Positions 56,176 through 64,000 of a stretch of 64,000 bases of DNA are shown here, piece by piece. Source of the DNA: Sphaerolaimus hirsutus (lineage: Eukaryota > Nematoda > Chromadorea > Monhysterida > Sphaerolaimidae); NCBI GenBank assembly GCA_964036195.1, contig OZ038450.1, positions 32,164,612-32,228,611 of the forward strand. Reading direction: 5' to 3'. The notes beneath the pieces are model-generated. The model made no database searches. It worked only from the letters and a program-made list of their open reading frames with translations, and was not told the DNA's origin. The position numbers and the translations under genes are program-made. The first letter of the stretch is position 1, and each line of letters starts with the position of its first letter.

Positions 56176-56445
56176 TAAATTTATAATCTCATATTTACTG
56201 TTGTAATATCATATTTATCTCACACGAAGAGTTTCATTATTTTATCTAATAACTGCAGTGCAGCCTCCAACTTACAGAAGAAGCAACATTTTGGCTGATT
56301 GATGCTAAAAGAATTATAGATGATGATATCTGATTTTAACTAAACTTATCCCAGTGCTCTAAAAAGCTTTACCTCGCTGCAAATGAAAAAAAATAGAACT
56401 GAACGCAAAGCGTTTCATAACCACCGCTGCATATACAAACTGTGA
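56176..56445. other. Spacer
   Basis: AT-rich, nothing recognised. Confidence 0.35.
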
Positions 56446-56656
56446 AGTTATTTTGGCGCTGGCGCTTTTGGCGCTTGGCGCCATTGTCCTCTGGCGCCAT
56501 TGGCGCTTGGCGCCGTGGTCTGAAAAAGCGCCATTGCGCTTTTGGCGCTTGGCGCCATTTTGCTGTGGCGCCATTGGCGCTTGGCGCTGGCTTTGGAAAA
56601 GCGCCATGGCGCTTTTGGCGCTTGGCGCTAAAGTCCTGGCGCTTTTTACATCACTA
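56446..56656. mobile_element. GGCGCC-rich palindromic MITE
   Basis: Ends 'ctggcgctttttacatcact'; same family as 54414..54649. Confidence 0.65.
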
Positions 56657-56979
56657 CTGCCAAGTTTACACAGATTACACGCTGAAGATATTTTACCCCA
56701 AAATCAAATAAAAATTGGGTGCTGAACTTGATCAGGAATGTATATAAAAGGCCGTATATTTTTACAATAGCGTAAAGTGTTACTCTTCTGCAAAATTTGA
56801 ATTTGAATTGGAACCATCTTCACATTTCGTGTCATTGTCAACTAGTGTGTGTAAATTTGACCAGCGCATGGAATTTTTCTAGCTAGAATTTAGCGCGAAT
56901 ACAGAGTTTTCCCACTTTCCCATTTTTTGTCTTGCTGTAGTCAAAAAATATTCTTCAAACTGGTGCACGGCACCATTAC

Positions 56980-57117
56980 CTTTATCACAAGCCAGTTCGT
57001 CCGACATGTCCTCGCAGTCGATGTGGCCGTCGCACACAGTGTCGGCAGGAATGCAGTCTACGTCCGCATAGTCGACCTTGCACTCGAAGTCGCAGGTCCA
57101 CGGCTCGTCGTCGCTCA
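56980..57117 (-). CDS. LDLa exon (gene interrupted by the gypsy element)
   Basis: 138 nt from 'ccggtgcag' to AAAG|GTAATG, phase 1 to 1, as for the first LDLa exon of the PAN-LDLa gene. It encodes CDFECKVDYADVDC, CIPADTVCDGHIDC and EDMSDELAC, a complete LDLa module. The next candidate exon begins after 'cacactag' near 56843 (VDNDTKCEDG then stop), or the gene continues to 45623. The 5' exons, including a signal peptide, were not found; a MITE starts only about 35 nt upstream. Confidence 0.75.
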
Positions 57118-57152
57118 CTGCACCGGGTGATAACGTATCGGGCTGGTGTACT

Positions 57153-57293
57153 GATGTAAAAGCGCCATGGCGCTGGCGCTTGGCGCTAGCGCCAAAGCAA
57201 AAAGCGCCATTGCGCTTTTGGCGCTTGGCGCCTTTTTGCTGTGGCGCCATTGGCGCTTGGCGCTAGTGTTTTATAAAGCGCCAAAAAAGCGCC
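57153..57293. mobile_element. GGCGCC-rich palindromic MITE next to LDLa exon
   Basis: 'ctgatgtaaaagcgccatgg' start, inverted 'ggcgcttggcgcta' words; inserted about 35 nt 5' of the LDLa exon acceptor. Confidence 0.65.
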
Positions 57294-57623
57294 AAGAAGT
57301 ACAAAAAATAATCATTTTTCTTATGTAAAAAGACCTTGCCTGCATGAGTTACATGAGTAAATGTGTTACTGTAAGTATGTTACAGGAAGAACAAACCCTC
57401 TACTTGCTTATTTTGTAAACCGTGTCCATGCAATTGCAAGGTATTCAAAACTTTTACCAAAAAATGGGCCTACACGCACTAATTTTCAACGAAATTTTTA
57501 TGTCAACTGGTTTTCATCCCAATTCAAGGCTTGATGACAAGCGTTCAAATGCATAGTGTTGCATTATATTGCTTATGAAGTTGTATCGTTGCTGTGGTAT
57601 GAAGTACCGGCATGAAGTACCTT
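57294..57623. other. Spacer
   Basis: AT-rich, nothing recognised. Confidence 0.35.
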
Positions 57624-57953
57624 CCGTATTTCCTCGAAATACACCCAGGGTTTTTTTTCAGGGTGCAAATTTTGAGGGGAGTTTCGAGGGGTGCTTATTC
57701 GGGGGAATTTTTATGAAGGGTCGTAGTAAAGTATAGTTTTTTGTACCCAAAACATAATTAGATGACCAAATAGGATATATTTTGTTCATATTACCATAGA
57801 TCGTTCCATAAACAATGCTATGTATAGCTGCGATGTAAATTCGCAGCTATAAATGTATCATGTTCACTGGATACATGATCTACCTTATTCCAGACGGGGT
57901 GTATTTCGAGGGGGGGGGGGGTTAATTGAAGGGGGTATTTCGAGGAAATATAG
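57624..57953. mobile_element. CCGTATTTCCTCG-family MITE
   Basis: 'ccgtatttcctcgaaataca' start and 'tatttcgaggaaatatag' end. The right flank is TA; the left TA is mutated. Confidence 0.65.
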
Positions 57954-58073
57954 TATATGTGTATACAACACTGGATAGTGTTACTTGTCAAGCAAGCTTT
58001 GAATTGGGATGGGAACGATTTGACAAACAAATAGATAGCACTGCATTTGCATCGCTGCACTTTATGCAGCAAT

Positions 58074-58302
58074 TGTTTTGGCGCTGGCGCTATTGGCGCT
58101 TGGCGCCATCATCCCGTGTCGCCATTGGCGCTTGGCGCCATGGTCCAGAAAAGCGCCATGGCGCTTTTGGCGCTTGGCGCTATTTTGCTGTGGCGCCATT
58201 AACGCTTGGCGCTCGCATGCCAAAAGCGCCATGGCGCTTTTGGCGTTTGGCGCCAAAAGTCTGGCGTTTGGCGCCAAAAGTCTGGCGCTTTTTACATCAC
58301 TA
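58074..58302. mobile_element. GGCGCC-rich palindromic MITE
   Basis: Ends 'ctggcgctttttacatcact' before 'aggctggtgc'; internal tandem 'ggcgccaaaagtctggcgtt'. Confidence 0.65.
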
Positions 58303-58424
58303 GGCTGGTGCATCAGTTTTTGTTCTTCCCGCTCGTCTTCCAATTGAGGCGTCTACTTCTAAAAGTCGACAAGTCCAAAATATGAAAATTTCGAGTTAGG
58401 CCCAGAAACGTCATCTGGGGCTAC

Positions 58425-58854
58425 TGTTGTAGTTATTGTCCACCACATTCTATTCACTTGCATTCCTACAGTTGGATAGGTTTTGAGTGATTGGTCTGAA
58501 CCGTTAACTTTTATGTTTCAACCAATCTTGAGTAGTGACCACTTGGGTGTTTAGGTCAGTTGATGTTCATTAACTCACTTTTCCCTCATCATTCATGTCC
58601 CCTTCGGGGGTTGACCATCTATGAATATGAGATGCAAGACCTTGAGACCCGTGTCGCCGAGCGACGTTCCACCTAAAACGCAACAACACCATGTCTCAAA
58701 CACAAATCTCCTCTAGTCGTTGGCTTAGTGGACTTGGCTTCGCCTCTTGCCCAAGGTCCACATGCCACCAATCCATCTGAAACTCACTGCACGTTTCTCA
58801 TCTGTGCGCCACGGACTCGGTACGCAGTGAGCCCGGTTTCCCGTGTGCACAACA
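58425..58854 (+). repeat. 5' LTR of miniature element
   Basis: Starts TGTTGTAGTTATTG and ends GTGCACAACA. A related solo LTR lies at 23491..23908. Confidence 0.85.
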
Positions 58855-58890
58855 TGGTGATCGTACTGGCTTGAAACTTCTCAAGCCTAT

Positions 58891-59727
58891 GTGAACCCAC
58901 CCGCCCCCGACTGTCCCACAATGACATCGGTGGCACCCCAATTGAACCTGCGGCAGCACTGCCAGCAAGAGCAGCCCCCGCAGCGCGCCACAAGAGCGCA
59001 TACCAGACACAAAAGATGTCAAATGCCAAACTCACCCTGGCCGTCAAAGCAGCAACCGGGAACAGAGGCAAACAGGCCGTCAGTCCGACAGAGACACCGA
59101 CAGCCTAACCCCGGCCATCAAGCAGCGACACCAGGAACAGAGGCAAATAGGTCGGCTGTCAAGCACCGACACCGACAGCCCAAAAACCCTGGTCGGCAAG
59201 CAGCGACACCGGCAACAGAGGCAGACAGGTCGGCTGTCCAGCAGAGACACCGACAGCCTAAAACCCCGGTTGTCAAGCACCAGGAACTGAGGCATACAGG
59301 TCGGCTGTCAAGCAGTGACACCGACAGCCTAACCATCCCAGCTGTCAAACAGCAACACTGGAAACCTGAACCATCATGCCAACTGTTAATCAGCGACACC
59401 AGAAGAACCCACACACCCATGATCAAACAGCAACATTGGTGCATCAGCCAACTCACCACCCACCAACCAGCTATATCAATGCACAGTATACCAATACACA
59501 CCTCTGAAATGGTCCACCTACATGAAGTCCAAAATAAGGCAGCAGACACAGTTTTCCTGCACAAGACACCACTATCCAGCCTACCACCTCCAACCAGTAC
59601 ACCAAATCACCAAGTACCATGTAATCCATATCAGACACACATCCCATTCAACATACCAGCCAAGCAGCAAACATCCAGTGCACCACATATGGCATTCAAT
59701 CGACAGAGGAACTACAAGAAGAAATAA
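58891..59727 (+). CDS. 278-aa ORF of the miniature LTR element
   Basis: Starts MNPPAPDCPTM. A basic, glutamine/proline/histidine-rich protein with four or five imperfect ~30-residue repeats (HRQPK..GRQAATP.TEADRSAV), ending in a basic NRQRNYKKK tail. No known domain was recognised. It might be a degenerate Gag-like RNA-binding protein, or simply an open frame created by ~90-bp tandem repeats. Confidence 0.45.
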   Translation: MNPPAPDCPTMTSVAPQLNLRQHCQQEQPPQRATRAHTRHKRCQMPNSPWPSKQQPGTEANRPSVRQRHRQPNPGHQAATPGTEANRSAVKHRHRQPKNPGRQAATPATEADRSAVQQRHRQPKTPVVKHQELRHTGRLSSSDTDSLTIPAVKQQHWKPEPSCQLLISDTRRTHTPMIKQQHWCISQLTTHQPAISMHSIPIHTSEMVHLHEVQNKAADTVFLHKTPLSSLPPPTSTPNHQVPCNPYQTHIPFNIPAKQQTSSAPHMAFNRQRNYKKK

Positions 59728-59879
59728 AAGAAACACTTCAAGGATATGTGATAATGCACAATTGTGATATATATGTCAAATGGGTTTTATAAATGGAGTT
59801 GTTTGTTCTGATTTTTTGTATGAATTTCATTACTGGTTTTTCTGTCAGTTCCCCCCTGTAGGGTGAACTTGGGGGGGAC

Positions 59880-60309
59880 TGTTGTAGTTATTGTCCACCA
59901 CATTCTATTCACTTGCATTCCTACAGTTGGATAGGTTTTGAGTGATTGGTCTGAACCGTTAACTTTTATGTTTCAACCAATCTTGAGTAGTGACCACTTG
60001 TGTGTTTAGGTCAGTTGATGTTCATTACCTCACTTTTCCCTCATCATACATGTCCCCTTCGGGGGTTGACCATCTATGAATATGAGATGCAAGACCTTGA
60101 GACCCGTGTCGCCGAGCGACGTTCCACCTAAAACGCAACAACACCATGTCTCAAACACAAATCTCCTCTAGTTGTTGGCTTAGTGGACTTGGCTTCGCCT
60201 CTTGCCCAAGGTCCACATGCCACCAATCCATCTGAAACTCACTGCACGTTTCTCATCTGTGCGCCACGGACTCGGTACGCAGTGAGCCCCGTTTCCCGTG
60301 TGCACAACA
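59880..60309 (+). repeat. 3' LTR of miniature element
   Basis: Same length as the 5' LTR, followed by CTAC. Confidence 0.85.
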
Positions 60310-60558
60310 CTACTTCCGCACATTTTTTTATCATTTTCCATAAAATTTTTGACCTCACATGCCCATATGGCAAAGTACCAAATTTGACATTTTTGGGGAA
60401 AATGCAAAAATTTCGGGCAAGAAGTCGACAAGTCCACCTAGTTTAGTGGAAGAAGTCGACAAGTCCATCCCTCGGCTTCCTTTTTTATGGGAAAAAATAG
60501 CAAGAAATGTGATATGTCCACTATGGACGGCTACTTATAAAAATCGACAACCCGGATT
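60310..60558. other. Spacer with 'agaagtcgacaagtcca' repeats
   Basis: Two copies of 'gaagtcgacaagtccayc' at 60420-60470, matching 58350-58375 left of the LTR element; probably remnants of the target repeat. Confidence 0.4.
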
Positions 60559-60824
60559 CCGTATTCCCTCGAATTACCCCCAGGGGGTTTATTCGTCAGA
60601 GTGAAAATTTTGAGAGAAAAACGTGAAAAATGCAACAATAACCACAATTTATCTGTTTTTACAGCCTTATAAAAGGATGTAGATTGTATAAACGATGTTC
60701 TAACGTAACACAGTACGTGTTTTGAACGTCTGTTATGCATTTCCCGGACCACAAATTCATAGTGCCCATTTTGAGGGGGGGGGGGGTATTTCGACGGGGG
60801 GGGGGTTATTTCGAGGAAATACGG
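60559..60824. mobile_element. CCGTATTTCCTCG-family MITE
   Basis: 'ccgtattccctcgaattacc' start and 'tatttcgaggaaatacgg' end with TA after it; internal family modules present. Confidence 0.65.
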
Positions 60825-61111
60825 TATATAAGATAGAATTTATTCGAGCGTAACATTTTACCATGAAATTGATCATATAAAGGTGGATACAGTACTAATC
60901 TATCTCTCAATAATGTCTGAAACTCAACGTGCCGTGGCCGGTGTAAACGATTTTTCATAGAAATTTCCATATAAAATCAGCCCGAAACATAAAATTGGAG
61001 ACATGTAGTCCCATCCACTTTTGTGTAATCAATTTCCTGGTAAACTTTTATTCATAATTTTTTTGTTTAGCTGTAATTCCAGCTCGTATACCCCGGCTGA
61101 AACCTCACCAC

Positions 61112-61335
61112 TAGTGATGGAAAAGCGCCAGAAAAAAGGGCGCCAGGCGCCAAAAGCCCATGGCGCCATTCAGAAAGTGGGCGCCAAGCGCCAAGGTCCC
61201 ACAGAAAAAGGGCGCCAGGCGCCAAGGGCGCCATGGCGCCATTCGGAAAGTGGGCGCCAGGCGCCAGGGGCGCCAGGGAAAGAGGGCGCCAAGCGCCAAC
61301 GGCGCCATGGTGCCATTTGAAAAATAGGGCGCCAG
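61112..61335. mobile_element. GGCGCC-rich hAT-like MITE
   Basis: 'tagtgatggaaaagcgccag' start; 'gggcgccaggcgcc' words in the opposite phase to the other copies. Confidence 0.65.
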
Positions 61336-62095
61336 TATAAATGCAGTCCGCGCCACTAATCCGCCATACTGATAAGGAAATCGGCAGACGCTTGCGTAAT
61401 TGGTTGTAAAGCAAGGTGGTATTTAGTAAAGTGACAATTATTGGTGTTTGCATGAATAACTTATGCGACAGCCCAATAAATAGTCTTGCGCAGTCAAAAT
61501 AAGTGTTGTAATGGTGCCACAGCGCTGGCGCCATTTGAGGGGGTCATAGCTAGGGTTGTAAACCATAGGCGGCGTAAGTGCTTGTGCGCTTGTGAATGTC
61601 ACAAGCGGAATTTTTGGTGTCACAAGCAGGAGTTTCACTGTCACATTGTGACATTCACAAGCGTGTATTGTACAAACGGGAGTGGAAGCAGAAAATTCGC
61701 TCAAAATTGCAAAAATTTGCTTCATTTTGCCAATTTTCACCTTTATAATCACTATTTTCATCTATACACATGATTATATACCTATTTTTGGCCAATTTTA
61801 TTTATATTCATGGCGATTTCGAAATTTTTGGCTGGCTGCCAACTTTACATAAAAGCTCCGATAAGAAGGTGTCACAAGATGAAATTTTGGCTTATGTGAA
61901 TGTCACAAGCGCAAATTGGGACTTTGCGCCGCCTATGTTGTGAACCCACCCGACCCGACCCGAACCGAACCGAACCGAACCCGATACCCGTACACTTTTC
62001 GGGAACGAAACCCGATACCGGAACCCGAAACTACTACCCGTTACCCGAACCCGAAAATTTTGAAATTCCCAACCCTGTTCATAGGGTGCCACGCC
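61336..62095. other. Spacer with 'tgtcacaagcg' inverted words and an 'acccga' microsatellite
   Basis: 61590-61670 and 61865-61930 carry 'gtcacaagcggaattt'-type sequence and 'gcgccgccta', suggesting an inverted-repeat element. 61945-62060 is a degenerate 'acccgaaccgaacccgatac' tandem array. No coding signal was recognised. Confidence 0.4.
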
Positions 62096-62520
62096 ATGGT
62101 ACAACTGTTGCATGGCACACTTTTCACTGGCGCACTTCGTGCCCAGCCAGTGACGAAAAATGTGGCAGTGACGCAGTGATTGTCACCGCCTAGATTCCGG
62201 GTGTCACCGCGACAAAATGGCCTGTCATCGCGGTGACAATCACTGCCATATCAATTGATTGAAAGTAGAAACCGGAAAAAATTGCTAAAAAAGTTAAAAC
62301 AGCCAGAAATAGGTTAAAATAGGAAAAAATATGTATATAAGCATGTATATAGCTGAAAAAAGTCATTCCGAAGGTGAAAATAGGAAAGATGGAGCAAAAA
62401 TAGCAATTTTGAGTGAAACTTGTGGAAAAATAACTCAAAATACCTGCAGTAGTAAAGTTATTATATAAAGGTGTCACCGACACTAAAGTAGCTGTCACTC
62501 ACTGTCACCGCCAGAAATTT
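62096..62520. mobile_element. Foldback-like element with 'tgtcaccgcg' arms (tentative)
   Basis: 'ggcagtgacgcagtgattgt' and 'gtgtcaccgcgacaaaatgg' near 62160-62250 are partly inverted at 62470-62520 ('gctgtcactcactgtcaccg'). The 220-bp centre is AT-rich. Confidence 0.4.
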
Positions 62521-63835
62521 TGACCATTTTTTGTCTATGTGCAGCCCAGCACTCTTCTTCGAGTGGCTCACTCCATCCATGGCGCCCTTGTAGCTTGATG
62601 CCATATTTGTGTTGCCCCCTTGGCGGTTGGCCTGTAAGGTCTGTAAGTCGCCTAAATGTTGCCAAAATGTACTCAAATGTTTAAACCTACACACTTTTTC
62701 GGCAGCACTGAGATCAAATAAAACCCATCTGACATCATGTTCTTTGCAGAGTTGCGAAAGTGTATTTACACTTACCCTAAATACCCAGGTAAATGGGTAT
62801 TTATATTTACACTTACACTTACACTTTCATCAAATACCCGTACACTTTTTTTTACACTTTCCTGGGCAAAATACCCGGGTACAGAAAGCGTATTTTTTTC
62901 TTTCAGATGGCCCTGTTTTATGCTTTTGAGAAAGCATAAAACAGGTTCAGGTGCAAAAAAATAACTGCAAGGTGCACACATATGCATTTATGCATTCAAT
63001 GTAGAAAATATGGCAAATGTGCAAACTAGCACTATCTCTGACCTTTGAACAGTACTCATGGTATTCTACAGTTTCATCATACTTTTGTAAAAAGAACAAG
63101 ATCAATTGAAATTCACCAGCTGGACACAAAGTCAACTGGCTTGTACCTTCTAAAGTGCCAGTGGTGACAAAATGTGAGATGACAAAAATTATGTAAAATT
63201 TATGAGTGAAAATATGGGCCTGGTTGTGGCACTTTTAGTTCCTGACAAATAAATGTGGTAGGCAATCAGACAAAACAGGAACTTTAGGTACAGTTTTCAA
63301 TATGGCCCATATAAAATTTATGTTTTCCTTTGTTAAAATCAAAATAGTAGTTACTGTAAGTGGATTGTTATGTGTAAGTGAATAAAAGTCTAATGCTTAA
63401 ATTAGTTGTGTTGATAGTCTTGAAAAGTTTGGAGATAAATGTATACTTTTTGTAATAAACCAGTGCCAGTGATAAATGTTTAATTGTTATGGTAAGATTA
63501 GGATACTGTGTTACTGTATCCAAATGTTATGGTCATGTTAAGTCCCCCTAAACAGAGACTTTCCGGAAAAAATTCTACCGTAAGACACTTTTTTCTTTAC
63601 TGGGAACGAGTGGGTCCTTACCCAATTTGCCAATAGGTTAAAAGGCCCTGGTATTCTGCTCAGAGGTTATGTTGTCCAAAAACATCAATTAGGCCCAATA
63701 GCGCTGCAGAAGTGAAAGTGAAAACACACGGTGAACCCATCATTACTATATCCTGCCCACATTTTTTCATTATAGAGAATCCACAACATTAACACCTTCA
63801 CATGGAAGACGAGAATCAAATTCACAGAGAGCCTC
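62521..63835. other. Spacer, no recognised gene
   Basis: 62740-62890 has 'aaatacccgtacactttt'/'ttacactt' repeats with inverted character. The minus ORF at 62461..62694 (MASSYKGAMDGVSHSKK segment) has no recognised homology. The remainder is AT-rich. Confidence 0.35.
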
Positions 63836-63837
63836 CA

Positions 63838-64000
63838 TGGGCAGTCCCAAGCCCAGTAGGTAAAGTGTAAAGTAAAGTGTCAAATGTCATGCAAAATGTC
63901 AAGTTAAGTGTCAAATGTCATGACAAATATAAAGTAAAGTGTCAATTGTTTTGCAAAGTTCAGTAATAAAATATTTTCTTTTCGTTTTGATCGACATTTC
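63838..64000. mobile_element. GGCAGT-ended foldback element, cut by window end
   Basis: Starts GGGCAGTCCCAAGCCC followed by 'aaagtgtcaaatgtcatgc' units. 63950-63985 matches the inverse of 39140-39185, so it is a reverse-oriented relative of 39085..39222. Confidence 0.55.

Larger units (their letters stand above)
58425..60309 (+). mobile_element. Miniature LTR retrotransposon (TRIM-like), TSD CTAC
   Basis: 430-bp LTRs (58425..58854 and 59880..60309) differ at only a few positions and are flanked by CTAC. Primer-binding site TGGTGATCG at 58855, polypurine 'cttgggggggac' at 59868-59879. The 1,025-bp interior has one ORF and no gag, RT or integrase, so it must be mobilised in trans. Confidence 0.88.

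Noticed and set aside
56738..56755. Plus-strand TATA-like 'tgtatataaaaggccg'
   Set aside because: No plus-strand exon follows it with support; probably chance in AT-rich DNA.
62461..62694. 77-codon minus ORF (MASSYKGAMDGVSHSKK segment)
   Set aside because: No homology recognised and borders are set only by chance stops; not enough to call a gene.
1..64000. tRNA, rRNA or other structured RNA genes
   Set aside because: I looked for tRNA arm consensus and rRNA-like blocks by eye and saw none; a covariance-model scan would be needed to exclude diverged ones.

Overview
The window looks like a transposon-saturated stretch of an invertebrate animal genome. The evidence is small exons with GT..AG borders, TATA boxes, secreted proteins built from PAN/apple-like and LDL-receptor class A (LDLa) modules, Ty3/gypsy and BEL/Pao retroelements, and many TA- or 8-bp-flanked inverted-repeat elements. 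I see no bacterial operons, rRNA, tRNA or CRISPR. I cannot name the species.

Host genes. All convincing host exons lie on the minus strand and belong to one family of small secreted cysteine-rich proteins. (1) A tandem direct duplication (about 1614..8696 and 12531..19680) carries two copies of a two-PAN-domain gene. The right copy has a signal-peptide exon (21517..21568) and a TATA box. The left copy lacks that exon within the window. (2) A mosaic gene at 32243..38876 starts with a related signal-peptide exon and upstream motif, has a partial PAN exon, and ends with three phase-compatible LDLa exons. (3) Two further LDLa exons (56980..57117 and 45450..45623) flank a recently inserted retrotransposon. 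The most interesting host signal is that the duplicated PAN exons differ by roughly 13-20 % with codon-sized indels, while the surrounding intron and spacer DNA differs by only a few percent. This is the pattern expected for diversifying selection on a secreted recognition or structural protein.

Mobile DNA. From left to right there are: foldback and MITE-type elements (1-22 kb); a decayed minus-strand Ty3/gypsy element (22548..29088) split by a solo LTR; a three-deep nest of DNA elements (29793..32183); foldback elements around 32-38 kb; a non-autonomous LTR element (40458..44939, TSD GCAT) carrying a hAT-type element that holds a BEL/Pao pol fragment; a young full-length Ty3/gypsy element (45955..54409, 564-bp LTRs with 3 visible differences, TSD CTGG); and a miniature LTR element (58425..60309, 430-bp LTRs, TSD CTAC). 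The young gypsy element has an open gag-pol frame, but its RT box reads YIDN instead of YxDD and an in-frame stop precedes its GPY motif. Its third ORF is apparently spliced, and that 76-bp intron is absent from the non-autonomous relative. The rest (34-35, 55-56 and 60-64 kb) is AT-rich spacer with fragments of the same short repeat families.
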